Assembly (NCBI GenBank): GCA_015680685.1
Contig: MNCI01004881.1
Coordinates: 717,383-781,382, forward strand
Length of the DNA stretch: 64,000 nt
Direction: 5' to 3'
Source: Gnetum montanum
Lineage: Eukaryota; Streptophyta; Gnetopsida; Gnetales; Gnetaceae
Below the pieces are notes generated by a model that had not been told where the DNA came from, made no database searches, and worked only from the letters and a program-made list of their open reading frames with translations. The position numbers and the translations under genes were made by a program. Positions 47,216 to 59,449 of this stretch are shown one piece after another. Numbering within the stretch: position 1 is the first letter of the stretch; every line of letters starts with the position of its first letter.

Positions 47216-49866
47216 TGTTACATCCCATCCCAAGACAATAGGTATGGTCATCTACTTATGATTTATATATTACATGTGGGGATCTGGTGGGTTTTCAAGG
47301 ACGAGTTAATGTATTTTATATGTTATGAGGCTTCATTTTTATGTTATGATTATGATGTTTTTACATGCTTAACTAACATGATTATGTACACTAGGCTTGT
47401 GTGATGTGTTAGATAGGTAATGTTGCTAGAAGGGGTGTTAGATTAGGGTACAAGAGCATCAATTCAATATGTTTTTATGCTCTATGTGTGATTTTGATAT
47501 GTAGGCATTTGTATTATAGCACTATGTTGCATGATGTTCGGGTACATTTTTGGCATGTCAATGTGTAGAATGTATGATAAGAATCTCATAGGTTCAAATA
47601 GATTTTGATTTGGGGTCATGGTGTGTCTATTACACATGATTAAAGTTTACGATGTTGATGTGGAGAAAAAAAATAAAAATAACTAATGGAAATGATTGCT
47701 AAGAAAAAAAATATAAAAGGAAATAAAAGTCAAAGTCAAAATTAGATGTTGCACGTGACATGTAAAAAGGAAGCAACTTGTACATATTTTTTCCCCTTAA
47801 TAAAAACAAACATATATGTGAAAAGCATATGATGGAAAAAATTATAGTTTGTAATGTTGACCACCATTTTTTTTGTTGTCGCCACCTAGAAGCATAAAGT
47901 AATGTGGCATAAATCCTATTTTTTCTCTTACTTTAATATAAGAGATCACCATCCTTTTGTACTGCCATGCTTGGGTTTTTGTTTTGTTTTTCTCTATTTC
48001 AGAAATAGAAATGCATAGGAGTCTATTTTCTACCATTTTTCTTTATGTTCTCTTCTTTTCTTGGATTTGGAGTGTTGTGGATGCTTTTTACTTGTTTTGA
48101 ACTTGGATTTGGAATTTTTGCAGTCATATCTACATGGGTGCAGAACTTGTTGGGAGCGAAATAGAGTCTTGCCGAATTTTTGAGGATATTCTCCTTATTT
48201 CAGCTTTTCTACGTCAATAATTTTAATTGGTGGGTTATCTTTACCTTTGCCTTATATTTTTGTGCTAGATTAGTGTATATGATTATGCGATGGGGGCATG
48301 TGGGGTGAATAGCTCAAAGTTTGAGCTTAGGCATGTTATTTTGCATATTTCCCAAAATTGTACAATTTTGGTTATGAATTATTTATTCATATATATGGGA
48401 TGTATGGTATGATGTGGACTTGTAGAATATGATATGTGGTGTTGATGAGACTCATATGATTGAAATTTGCTATTTGTGGGGCCTATTGGGGCATGGGCAT
48501 TTTTGGGCTTTCCAATTCTTTTTGGTGATAATTACACATTATTTAAATATTATTTTATTAATCAAACTTTGAATACACATAATTTTGCTTCCAAAAGTCC
48601 GATTTAGGTAAAATTAGTATTGTTGGGATCATTTTGGAAGTAATTTATAATCGTGGAATTAGTTATCTCATTTTGAAGGTTATTCTAGTGGTCATTTGTA
48701 TGGAAGTACGTGTTTTTTGAGGAGTACGCTATTGTTTTCTCATATTGAGGTCTTCATGTTGTTCTGTTGCAGCATCATGGTATTTTTTTCATGGAATGAT
48801 TATAACTATTAGGGATGGATATGTGTAGTCATGTTTTTGGGTGCATTGTGCTTATGACCTGTGTTGGTTTAAGCTAGCAAAACTGTGTATATGTTTTCGT
48901 GATAATACTTGTGACGGACATTGGTTGGTGGTGCTAGCATGAGGATGTGGATTAGTTGGTGATGAGGCACCCTAGAGGTAGTATGGACCCCCCACTATGA
49001 TGCATTGGTGGGGTTCTTATCTTAGGCCTCATCCTGAGAGTGGAAGAGCATAGGTGTGTTCATCCCTACAGCTAGTTTGTGGCATAGCTGTGTTCATCCT
49101 TATCACTAGTCCTCCAGAAGGTTAGTGATTACAGGTCACAAGTTGATGGATCCTAGCACCAATTGGATAAATAAAAGACCTATAGGCAATGGCTATTATG
49201 AGTACTCATGGTAACGTTTCACATGCTACATTGAGCACGGATATGTTAGCAACTACGTGGGCTTTGTATGTAATAGTATTGGTTTGTGAGTTATATTGTT
49301 AAGAATAGGTGTTTTGTTTGGATTATGATCATGTGGATCAAGGACTATTATGGTATATCATGGTCATATTAACATGGACATGATAGATGATGTTGGACTA
49401 TGGCTTTGTCTATGATTGTATGATAGTATGTTACCTTTATGGGTGATATGGTGTGTGTTGTTTTGAGCATGCATAAGACTAACAGTGGTTGTAGGTTACC
49501 TTGTACCCCACTCCTCTCCTCTAGTGTAGCACTTGTCGACCATCTAGAAGGAGAAGTGTAAAGGCTTCCCACTCAGTTGTGTACTAACTTCATTTAATTA
49601 TAGGTAAAAGGCATAGGAGCCTAGACAAGCATGGAGAGGAAGGGTAGAGGAGGGGAAAATATTTTGTGCTTGGTTGATGTATATTTTCATGTACAATAGT
49701 GTGGACTAGATACCCTTGTATGAAACTCTCTGTACTTTTCTATATACAATGATAAGGTTTATGTGTTTCTTGTATTTTTGTAGAATAGTGTATAGGTTGC
49801 TTTATGTAGAGACATGCATTTTTATAACATGATGTGTATCTTTAATTTTTGGTATGGTAGTGTTGG
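47216..49866 (+). repeat. 5' LTR of chromovirus T, left part (split by an insertion)
   Basis: Starts TGTTACATCCC; the LTR end ..GGGTGTTACA lies at 52,781, the near inverse, as in Tekay/Del-type elements. The terminal part at 49,560-49,866 has polyadenylation-like, T-rich sequence. The only genes seen are chance open frames. The LTR is interrupted at about 49,867 by an H-type LTR (S). The uninterrupted T LTR length is unknown because no second copy is in the window. Confidence 0.6.
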
Positions 49867-51560
49867 TGACCATTTGGGATGCGACCGCCAACGAGTGTCC
49901 TCGAACAGGATTTAGGTGCCTATTGGTCTCTGGCAACACCAAGGCCCAGATACCTCCAAATAAACTCAGTAGTTAATGTGAGTATGTGTGTGTGCTGTTG
50001 CGGCATGCGGTTGTAAGAAATGTAACGATTGCGTTGTGTGTAAACTACAAATGACTTACTTTGAAGAGATTTAGCCAACTTTGCCAAGTACTGTGAGTTG
50101 TTGAAAATTTTCTATTTTGTTCAACTACCTACTCTATGCGATCCTTATAATACCTACTTGTAACAAATAAAATTTTTCAAAAACATTTGAGCACAACTCC
50201 GCAATCTACTCCTAATTTTGCCCAGAGAAAGAGATAGTTCCACAAGAAAACTAGAAATAGAGCAAGATTTGATGGAAATAAGCAGAAAAGAAAAGAAAGT
50301 AGATTTGTGTAAACCTCAAATATTTCAACAAGGTAAAATGACACGAGTAAAAATTTCACAATAAAGCTATCCCAAATTCAATATCTACGAATTGTTCAAA
50401 CTTCCAAGGCTCAAACAAGCAATTTCTTCAAGACAATCCTACTATGCTACCAAAAATTGTTACGTAAACTACCACGTACGAGACTCCATTTTGACTAGAT
50501 AATAGATGTCAACGATTGCATTCAAACAGAACCTTTAAAACACCTGACAATTTCTAATTGAAATACCATGGGAATTCACTTTAAAGATAAAAAGAAGCTA
50601 TTCTGGTCCCATCAAAATACCGAAGATTTTCTGAACCCTCTCGACTACTGAATTGTTCAACGGCGTGACTACAAACAGAGGCTCTCTTACAACAATCCCA
50701 ATAGCAGTTCCCACACGTTGCACAATAACAAAATTTACTACTAAAATTCTCTTAAGGCTTTTAAACACAAGCGCTTCTATGGCAAAATTTTAATAGAAAT
50801 TTCTATCAGGAAACAAGAACAGTAAGAGCAATCTAAATCCCAAAATTACTTGCCAAGGATGATACTATCTAAACCATTAGCTAAATAATTTAAACAAAAC
50901 AAAAAAAATAAAATACATAACTCACAGGACCATGACAAAGAGGCTGAAATCTTTACTCTAGCAAGCCATCTTACAAGCAATCGTTCACAATTTCTTCTTT
51001 ACAAAGCTCTTCTCAAGACCCCAAGTGTGTCTCCAGCTGAGAGCCTAAGTGCTAACTATTAGCCTTCAAAGTGTGAAGTATGAGACCTCCCAAAAGTCTC
51101 TTCTCCAAATTATCCTTCCAAAATCCCCCCCTAGAATTGAGATTCCAAAATTGCCCCTTTTTTTTCAAAGTGCTCATGAAGCCTTTTTATAAGGTTTACA
51201 AGGTAGTTACATGCCAAAATATCCTAGCTAACTTTTCTCCCAAGTAACTTGGCCAACCAATTAGAAGTTTACTTGCCCAACAAGTTAGGAGGTTACTTGT
51301 CCATTTAATTAGGAGGAAGTTAGGAAGTTATTCATAAAGTTAGGGGGAATTAATTAATAAATATTATAAATATTGCCTTTAAAAGTAGTTTATTAAAATA
51401 AGTCTAAATTCCCTAATCTAATTTAATTTAATTTAAATTTTAAATACTAAGTGTTATTAATCTCTAAGATTTTACCATAAAAATATAATATAATATCCAC
51501 CTTATTGGTGGTAGCGGTAGTTAATTTATCCTTTCTTATTCCCGATAATTGAAGTTAAAA
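49867..51560 (-). repeat. H-type LTR, minus orientation (S), inserted in the T LTR
   Basis: The reverse complement aligns with 8,180-8,856 over about 650 bp. Unlike that copy it keeps a promoter half, with TTATAAAAAGG near 51,190 (minus strand). The LTR 3' end reads ..GGTCACCAACA at about 49,867. The 5' limit is not defined: no clear TG and no convincing matching target duplication was found, and the gene fragment at 51,640-52,268 lies directly upstream. AT-rich repeats ('agttaggagg.tta' type) occur at 51,240-51,350. Confidence 0.6.
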
Positions 51561-51639
51561 TTTGGGATGGCCGAAATAGGAGCCCGAAGGTGAAGGCACT
51601 GATGCTACAACTGCCCGCAACTGATTCAAAATATCTTCT

Positions 51640-52268
51640 TCGGCCAAAAATCGTTACCAGCAACTACTGCCATAGGAGAAGACTCAGCCGCCACGTTAGG
51701 AAACATTGCCATGTGTTCCGTAAGGATCTACAACTGTTGTAACCTCTGCCTTTCGAAAATGCTGGGAATTTGTGTTCATCTTCAATACCGAAACCTTTAC
51801 ATCCTTTGATAATTTTAAACGTTCAGAACCGATGGGACAGGGGGCCTTGAAATCTTTTTGGAGCCAGGCATCCAAAACTTTAACTCCTTCATCAGGATTG
51901 GTGAACATTCCACCAACGGTGATGATGTTGGAGTTGTTAATGGATCTGCAATTTTGGGCATCATCCACGGAGGAGCACGTCATGGCATAGACGCCTAGAA
52001 GCTTGTTCACGAAAACTGCTACACCAACGCCAGTTTCGCAAGCAACGAGGCCACGAACATCCTCCTATTGTGCCTGCACCTTGCTCATGGCCCTGCCCAT
52101 GTGGTCACCGACGATGTAATACTTGTCGTTGCCGAGGTCTTCGGCCGCGACGCCCTTGGATTTGAGATGCAAGATCAGCGTCTCTTTCTGTTCGCAGCTG
52201 AATGAGTCTGACGCTGTCACAATCTTCAAAGGCTTCTTCCTCCTACTCCGTGTTTCCGCTTTCGCCAT
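51640..52268 (-). pseudogene. DRT102: DRT102-like RpiB-domain pseudogene
   Basis: Minus-strand translation from 52,268 (MAKAETRSRRKKPLKIVTAS) resembles the N-terminal RpiB/LacAB sugar-isomerase-like domain of Arabidopsis DRT102, a protein named for DNA-damage tolerance. The frame stays open to a TAG at 52,065, then continues in the same frame with GLVACETGVGVAVFVNK, GVYAMTCSSVDDAQNCRSI, LDAWLQKDFKAPCP, to a stop at 51,696. In active RpiB proteins the motif is C-G-T-G; here it is C-E-T-G. The C-terminal cupin-like half of DRT102 is absent. Beyond 51,696 coding-like sequence survives in another frame to about 51,640. No intron interrupts the 570 bp. Confidence 0.8.
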
Positions 52269-52781
52269 TGCTGCTGCTGCATCAGGGAACCAACTTTTGA
52301 TAATTTTAAATGTTCAGAACCTGTTGGTAGTCCGTTAGGTCCTTCACTTGCTTCCAACTCTTAGCCGATTTTTAATAATCCATTACCCATGGTGTTGTCT
52401 ATTTTGCCAATATTATTTCTTGTAGTAAATAATCACCTCCTTATGTTTTTATTCCAATCTTCACTCAAGAAAATAACTTGGCATTTTAGTTCTACTTTCT
52501 AAGAAGGCTTCAAAATCAAGATTATTTACCATTGGCTTGCTTCCCATCAACTCACAATACTAAACTACAAATTTACAACCAGGGATTGTGCTAATCTTGA
52601 ACAAAATATTCCAACTGTTCCATGTAATGGCCAAATGTGCCAACAAGTAGGAAAGTTTTGTATCATTTAAATTTTCTTATTATCATGTATTCTATGCATT
52701 ATTGGTTCTAGTTATCATGCTTCATGCTATGATTACTTGATCCTAGACATCACCCTACTCTAGCTAGAGTAGGGTGTTACA
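52269..52781 (+). repeat. Flank of the gene fragment and right end of the T 5' LTR
   Basis: The first part (52,269 to roughly 52,400 or beyond) probably belongs to the inserted gene fragment: 52,293-52,322 nearly repeats 51,803-51,832 ('ttgataattttaaa.gttcagaacc'). The later part ends ..AGAGTAGGGTGTTACA at 52,781, the T LTR terminus. The point where T resumes cannot be fixed without a second T copy. Confidence 0.5.
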
Positions 52782-52784
52782 TTA

Positions 52785-52796
52785 TGGTATTGGAGC
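52785..52796 (+). other. Primer-binding site of T (tRNA-iMet type)
   Basis: TGGTATTGGAGC resembles the initiator-Met PBS TGGTATCAGAGC used by many plant chromoviruses, three bases after the LTR end. Confidence 0.7.
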
Positions 52797-52862
52797 TAAT
52801 TTACTTCGATGTTGTATGATGGTGGGGGTACTCACCCATTTGTGTAATTTTAGGTTATAAAG

Positions 52863-54020
52863 ATGTATAGTAGATGTGGTCATGGTGCTGTTGGGGCCCA
52901 TAGACCAGAAGGGCCTAATGATGGACAAGAGCATCCTCCTCCAACATCTAGTAGTGGCCTTGCAAATAGGCAACCAGAGCTTATACAACAACTGTTATAA
53001 ATTCTATAGCAGCATGTTGCAGCTAGCAATGCTCCTGCTCCTATTTCCACAATCAGGGAAGTGGGAAGTGGTAGTGGTAGTGGAGGCTCAGGAGAATCAA
53101 ATAGGCAACCTATCAATAGGGAACTAGTGGAGTAGTTTCGAACATTGGGACCTCCAAAATTTGATGGCATTGAGGATTCCACTATGGCTATAGAATTGTT
53201 AAAGGAATTACAAAAGGCTTTTGTTTTGATGGGTTGTTCATTGGTTTAGTAGACTCACTTGGTAGTTTATCAATTAGTTGGTACTAATTGACATTGGTGG
53301 ATGAATCAAGAGTAGGGCAAGGGATGGACTAGTCAAGAGGTGGCATGGGATGATTTTCTAGCATCTTCTAAAGATTGTTATGTGTCTACCCAATATGCAC
53401 AAGCCAAGCAGGATGAGTTCTACTATTTATATCAAGGTAGTTGGTCTTTGGTGGAGTATGATGCTTATTTCTTTGAGCTAAGTAGTTATGTATCCCAAAT
53501 GCAGATAGATGCTCAAGCATGGACAAACAGGTTTGTTCAAGGTTTAAGACCATCTTTGAAGGATTACCTATTACCTCTTGAATTGACTTTCTATGATGAA
53601 GCTAGAGAAATAGCCATGGATTTAGAGAGGAGTCAATGGGAGGATACAACACATAGAGAGAGGTGACATGGAAAAAGAGAGGAGAAACATTTGAAGAGAG
53701 TCTTGGCCCCTCTAAGTAAGCTCATGGTCATGGAGGAGAGCATCCAACACTCACTTGTGGTCCTACTATTGGAGCTGGTCATCGAGCTATTATTTGTTAT
53801 AAATGTGGGAAACATGGTCATCTATAGGGGGATTGCTAGAACTATTTTGCATGTGGGTAGCCATGGCATCAAGCTCAGGAGTGTCCAAAGTAGGCAAGCA
53901 GTAGTGGAGGAGGTAGAGGTTAAGGATAGTGACCTCCAGTTTAGGGTGGACAAGGAGCACCAGTCACTTAGCCTAGAGGAGGGACCTAGAGAACTCAATG
54001 ATGGGTGTAAGCCTTAACAA
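52863..54020 (+). pseudogene. gag of T (chromovirus)
   Basis: Read with stops, the product gives RTLGPPKFDGIEDSTMAIEL and LKELQKAFVLMGCS, then a 108-codon open piece (53,340-53,666): AWDDFLASSKDCYVSTQYAQ, QDEFYYLYQGSWSLVEYDAY, FVQGLRPSLKDYL. This is the retrotransposon gag pattern of Del/Tekay elements. A CCHC knuckle CYKCGKHGHL..(D)C is at about 53,796-53,840, with a stop inside the knuckle. Confidence 0.78.
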
Positions 54021-54049
54021 ACTAGCCTTTGGACGTGTAGCCAAACACA

Positions 54050-54370
54050 GTGATGAAGATAGGAGGTACGATTTTGGGCTTCACTGTGTTACTATTATTT
54101 GATCCCAGTGCTAGCCATTCTTTCATAGATCCTGTAGTTGCACATCATGTAGTTCTTTTATGTCTTGTATGTCATTCTCTTTCTCCTAGGTTGCTAGTAT
54201 CTTTTGCTAGGGATCATGAAACTTGAGTTGATCAGGTATGTATAGGTGTGCTAATAGAATTGGAAGGTGTGTAGTGGGTTAGTGATTTACATGTTATGAA
54301 GCTTGGGGTATATGATGTTATTTTAGAAATGGATTGGTTATTCAATGCTAGTTTGGATTGTTAGCAAAAG
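54050..54370 (+). pseudogene. Aspartic protease of T
   Basis: FDPSASHSFIDPVVAHHVV (near 54,100) corresponds to the DSGASHSFI active-site motif, with the catalytic D-S-G changed to D-P-S. Downstream, VYDVILEMDWLFNAS corresponds to the (V/I)ILGMDWL motif. It lies between gag and RT as expected. Confidence 0.75.
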
Positions 54371-54485
54371 CTCCTACTATTATAATCAATTGATGGTGGT
54401 CTGATTGAGGTACAAACTTGCCTAAGGACTGTGTGCTTGGATTTAGTCTCCTCTCAAATGTACCATAGGATGCTTCAAAAATGGC

Positions 54486-54996
54486 ATGCATGCTTTTGTG
54501 GCTACAATCTATAAAACAGATATGGTGGAGATAGATCAAATTCCTATGGTTCATGAATTTCTTGATGTATTCCAGTCCAAATTACTAGGTTTGGCATCGA
54601 GACAAGAGATTGAGTTTGATATCAAACTTAAACTTGGTATAGAGCCTATTTCAAAGGCTCCACATAGGATGCCTCCTATAGAGCTAGCAAAGCTAAAGAT
54701 TTAGCTACAAGAATTGCTAGATAAAGGCCTTATTTGACCTATTATAGTGGGGTGCACCTCTGCTATTTGTTAAAAAGAAGGATGGGGGTTTGCGGTTATG
54801 CATAGATTATAGGCAGTTAAACCAAGTGCCTATGAAAAATAGATATCCTTTGCCACACATTGATGACTTGTTCGAGATTAATCTCAAGTTTGAGTATCAT
54901 CACATGTGGGTTCATGAGTCAGATGTGTCAAAGATAACATTCAGAACATAGTATGATTATTATGATTTTTTTGTGCTATCCTTTAGGTTGACAAAT
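54486..54996 (+). pseudogene. Reverse transcriptase of T, truncated by P2
   Basis: Frame one (54,486-54,704) gives VHEFLDVFQSKLLGL, IEFDIKLKLGIEPISKAPHR and IELAKLKI*LQELLDKGLI, the standard chromovirus RT N-terminus. After a frameshift near 54,745 it continues [32 protein letters not shown] and YDFFVLSFRLTN. The domain breaks off right after the conserved F-G-L-T-N site, where P2 begins (54,997); the YxDD motif would follow beyond it. Confidence 0.82.
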
Positions 54997-55823
54997 TAAT
55001 GAGCCACGATATCGGGGCCACGATATCACATTTGCGATATTGGAGCCTTCCAAGTGATATCAGACATCCAATATCGGGGCCTGTCTTGTTGCCTATAAAT
55101 AAGAGACGAGCGCACTTAGTTTAATAGTAGTTAATTAATTAGTCTTAGTCCCTTACCCAAATTCTTACCTTTTTCCCTTCTCAAAGTTAGAATTATTTTT
55201 GAGTGCCTGCAGTAGGAGTCATAAAGTAAACGGATATTTATTTGAGCATTGTGTACCTGAGCACACCTTGTGGCCGAAAATAAAAAAGAACTTTGCGATA
55301 AACCTTGTAGTATTTAGAATCGCTTATTTAATGTTATTTACAATTATTTAATGTTTTTCTTAGTCAATCAATGTTCTCTCTCTTCCCTTGTTAACTTCCC
55401 CAAGTAAGCACACTCAGTACAACCACTTCGAGCATGTGTGGAACACCTGGTAACCCAGTAACGATTAGCATTTGGTAATCCCAGTAGTGTTGCACTAGTT
55501 CAAGATGTGGATGGCAAGTGGGAACAGATGCTGGTGTTAGGACTAGTTAGAGCAAAGTTGATTAGTTAAATTAAATTAGTAACTTAATTAGTTCACTTCT
55601 CCCTTTGTAGAACTAGGACATAAAACATAAAATATATAGAAATCATATACCTCAAGTTAATCATACAATCATGCTAGACGAGTAAGCTTGGGAAGACAAT
55701 GATTGACTAACCTTCCTAGGTTTTGTAAAGGTGCATAAGCACTTAGTCCTTAGGATTTCACTGAATCATGCGTGTATGCTTGTATTCGTATGGTTGAGCG
55801 TAGGGATACCTCACCACTCATCA
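54997..55823 (+). repeat. 5' LTR of Athila-like element P2
   Basis: Starts TAATGAGCCACGATATCGGG (first TG changed to TA) and ends ..CACTCATCA, 827 bp. GATATC occurs at 55,008-55,013, 55,022-55,027 and 55,056-55,061, with degenerate copies, and TATAAATA at 55,094-55,101. The downstream half matches P closely. It lies in the RT of T. The 3' LTR must lie beyond the right edge. Confidence 0.9.
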
Positions 55824-55824
55824 T

Positions 55825-55836
55825 TGGCGCCGTTGG
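55825..55836 (+). other. Primer-binding site of P2
   Basis: TGGCGCCGTTGG matches the first 11 bases of the P site, then diverges (TAAGGA instead of CCAGGGA). Confidence 0.7.
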
Positions 55837-55959
55837 TAAGGACTTTGTTGATTGTGTGCTAGCTAGAACTTAGGAAATCTTCACATCGTTGGAATGAACC
55901 CTTAGGGTTGGTTATCTTACAAATAGTGAAACAAAAAGTATTGCACATTGAATAGATAA

Positions 55960-56604
55960 TTATGTCTCCTTCTTCTTACGAGAGTGTTTCATTGCCTAGA
56001 TCCGATACAGGGAACAATCGAAGGCGTAGTACACATGACAATTAGTCAATCCCTCAATAGTTTCATGTGGTATACGTTCATCCTAATGAGTATATACCAA
56101 AATTTACCTTTATCCTCCACCAGGATGAGCTACGTTGGCATGATTTAGAAGGTAACATAGTATTACCTCCTGATCACTCTATCCAAGGCATGCTTCCTCA
56201 TGATCTCACACTAATTGGTATGCAGTACTTACAGGTAGAGTATGTTGTGCATGATCATAACTTGAGAGAGTATCGACCCACAGAGGCATAATGTCAAAGG
56301 GATTTACAACAGGAGAGATGTCATGAATCCATGAAAGGGAAGTTGTCTCAAAATGTCCCAGATGTCATAAGTGAAAATGAGGGTGGTGAACCTACCTTAG
56401 GAGGTCTCCCACATAAGGATGTTTCTCCAATTGACTTTGGTCAAAGGGTTTTGTATCAAAATCTTCACTCAACTATCCATAACCCAGATTTGGGTATCGA
56501 CAGACATAAAGGATCTAAAAAAGGAACATGAACACATGACAAAGATGGACATTATGATCATAACCATGATCAAGGCCATGACTGTACTGACCAAAATCAT
56601 CGAT
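55960..56604 (+). pseudogene. gag N-terminus of P2, truncated by O2
   Basis: Begins with an MSPSSYES-like segment at about 55,962 and contains MVYVHPNEYIPKFTFILHQD, LRWHDLEGNIVLPP and EYVVHDHNLREYRPTEA (56,067-56,291), homologous to P at 18,730-18,955. The hydrophilic linker (SQNVPDVISENEGGEPTLGG) follows, then the sequence leaves the alignment near 56,600 where the O2 LTR starts. Confidence 0.78.
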
Positions 56605-58305
56605 GTAAGGCTGGAAGGGGAAAACAAACACTGAAAGATCGTCAGATAGGCACAGCTGACCCTACCTTTGTGTGAGGGCTAGCTGGAAAGGAAAATGAAG
56701 GCAAAGCACCTTGGATGGTCTGCACGCAAATCAACCAAGGACTTTCCTGAACGTAAGCTATGGCTTACGCTCGGGTTATCGTAATTAATGTGCAAAATGT
56801 AAACAGTGACGCAAAAAATGCAAATAGATCGTATATAGAATAGTATTGTAAACAAAGTGTAAACTGAATTTAAAATAGAGTAAACAATATAATGGAAGGA
56901 AAAAATGAACTATATTATATTGCTTAGAATGAATGTGTACCGGTCAAAGCGTAGCTATGTGTGTGGATGGAAATTCAAGTACTAAGCCCTGGGGTGATAT
57001 GCTTGTAGGTGTTTGGATGCTAGATGTCAGGTGTGCTCGAGCGTCCAAAAGTTGCTAGTTAGTATTTCCTAAGCTATCAACCTTCAAAATTGCCAACCCT
57101 CATTTATGTGAATGGATGGGGTATTTATAAGGTTTGGCTAGGCTCAAGTATGGAAATCATAGATGGATCAATGGTTGAGAAATGAGAGGAAAATGGATCA
57201 TATGACAGGTGTTAGATGGAAAGCTACTTGTTAATTGGGCGTGCATATGCCGGCTACCTTCTTGATCGGATGCACTATATCTTACAACATGTTTTGGCTC
57301 ACACAAGCTAGCTTACGCCCAAGGAAGCAGATACAATTTAGAGCGTAAGGGATTGACAAGCTCACAAATGATGAAAATTTACAATAAAAATAAAAATGTA
57401 CAACAAGAGAGATTGACTCCGGCTCACTTGAAACTTCTCAGTCCCTGAATTGACTACTATAGGATGTCAATTTGAGTGATTTTGTGGCTATTTGAGGAAT
57501 CTCTGTTTCACCAAAGCTTCCAGTGTGAGTTGATTTTGTCTTGACATTTCCTCAGCGTGTGTTTAGCATGCTTTTGACTGGGCATGATCAGTACTCATGC
57601 TGCACTCACACTGCCAATGTGACTTTAGCGTGAGTGAGCTAAAAATGACATATTTCACACAAATTTTTGATCTTTGAAGTCTATTTCTCAAGTATAGCAA
57701 TTTCTTGACTATGGTTCACCTTGATAGTGATCTGCAAGTTAAAAAATTGAGCTTGGATGTGCCTTATTTTAAACCACTTATGGTAGCTCACGCTAGACTC
57801 ATGCTACTAGTGTGACCACAGCGTGAGGTACAAAAACTTGTAATTTTGGACCTAAAATCTAGAATTCTAAAGGTTAGGACTTGAATTTGTCAACAATGAA
57901 CCCTAAGGATGACTTGCACCTTGGGAGTCAGATCATTTTGACTTAGTTTTGAGACTCTCAAAGTTGGTCATGTTGTACTCATGCTGCCAGCATGACCTTA
58001 GCATGACCACAACGTGAGTGAGAAAATATGTATAATTTGACCCAAAATATGAACTCCCGAATACTGAAACTGAAGTGGAGAACAATAACCCTTGAGGATG
58101 GCTTGCACCCTCAGATTTGGACCATTTTTACTTGATTTTGGAATTGTTGGAGTTGCTCACATTGTGAGCAAGGTAGCTTGACAAGCTGAGCGTGAGCAAG
58201 TTGGGCATGATTTCCATGCCTTAGTCAAATTTTTGCCTCCCAAAAGCTAAAAAGACTTTGGGGTATTATCATTTCAAAGTGTTAGGCTAAAATTAGTGGT
58301 GTTTC
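56605..58305 (-). repeat. 3' LTR of Ogre-like element O2
   Basis: The minus strand starts TGAAACACCACTAATTTTAG at 58,305 after a PPT, like O at 26,558. The left end, about 56,605, is approximate. Segments shared with O near the left end include 'gcaccttg.atgg' and 'gagggc.a'. Inverted-repeat clusters here use CTCACGCTG / CAGCGTGAG and variants (57,540-58,020), not the GCTACGCT type of O. Length is about 1.7 kb, close to O. Confidence 0.78.
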
Positions 58306-58358
58306 ATTAGCCCCTCTTTGTTGACTCTTGGAGGAATCCACCCGAGAGACGTCAACAA
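58306..58358 (-). other. Polypurine tract and adjacent stem-loop of O2
   Basis: The minus strand reads CAAAGAGGGGCTAA before the LTR. TTGTTGAC (58,318-58,325) and GTCAACAA (58,351-58,358) form a perfect 8-bp stem with a 25-nt loop, matching the structure at 26,570-26,609 in O. Confidence 0.7.
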
Positions 58359-59449
58359 AGAAGTACAAAACACCATGAACAACCAAGTACCAAGAATTTT
58401 CTGTTGGCCCCTTGCTGGACGTCATCACACCGCGTTCAAAAGTACATGGGATTGGGGAAATGAAATTCAAGATGCAAGGGGATTGATTGTACCCCAAGGA
58501 AATCAAGAGTTGATTAAGGGTTATAATTTTTGTTGGAATTGTGGGAGAGGAATGCTCTCACGTGAACAAGTCATATCTTTAGTCCTTGTCGGTAGCTGGT
58601 TTTCAGCAAACTCGGAACCAAGACATAACAAGTGCATTCTTTGGAGAAATGGGACTCTTGTAGAGTGTTTATAGGAGCCCATTGTAAATAGCCAAAGCTA
58701 CATGATGATGTGCAACATGATCATTTGAGACATGAGTGTAACTATTTTTCCAAGATAATTGCCTTCCCGCCTGGGGCTTGTATGAGAAGAGCCAATGGTC
58801 TTTGGTCTATAATGTCCATGGGGTCATGAAGACCTTTTCCATGCATTTTAATCTTTGATATTTTTGTTCTTTTTTTTCTTTTTTTAGAAGAGCTTGGTTT
58901 CAGTGCTATCCTCATGCTCATGCGTTTGCATTTGTATCATGTACCATGTATTGTGTTTTGCATTACAACTGCTTAGAGAAACACAGTGTGCAATAGTGTA
59001 TCAAGAGTTTTGGATGAGTAGAATATATTAAGGGGCTTTAATTGAATAGGATAAGGGGAACATGATGGGGAATAGGGAATGTATCAGGAGTCAGGAATGT
59101 ACTTATGAACGGATTGATTAACCTAGTTGCATGCATTAGGAAGAATGTGATACCTTGTTGTCATGATGAAGTGCATCTATGCACAAACGCCTTAGGTGTG
59201 TCATCCTGCAAACATAACTCCGAGAAGACAGGAAAACCAAAAATGACTTGGTTAACTAATCACTTTAAACTTGAAAACAACCAATGAGATGGAGCCACCA
59301 TGTGTAATTTCAAAGTGGACAAAATCATGAACAACATCAGCCTCATCAGGGTTCGTGAGACAAATTGTGCAGCAAGCCTTTGTGGAACACGTATAGCCAA
59401 TTGCAATGACATATCTTTTCAAGTATTTCCTAGTCGTTGATGATGTCAC
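58359..59449 (-). other. 3' region of O2, no supported gene
   Basis: A 118-codon plus-strand open frame starts at 58,318 inside the stem-loop, but the equivalent stretch in O is closed by early stops, so I treat it as chance. No motif recognised. A T-rich run lies at 58,860-58,890. Confidence 0.4.

Noticed and set aside
51201-51214. Possible start and target duplication (CTACC) of LTR S near 51,210
   Set aside because: A single 5-mer match in over 1 kb is expected by chance, and it would place the LTR start about 10 bp before its TATA box.
58318-58674. 118-codon plus-strand open frame next to the O2 polypurine tract
   Set aside because: It starts inside the PPT-adjacent stem-loop, and the homologous stretch in O is closed by early stops, so no conserved coding is visible.
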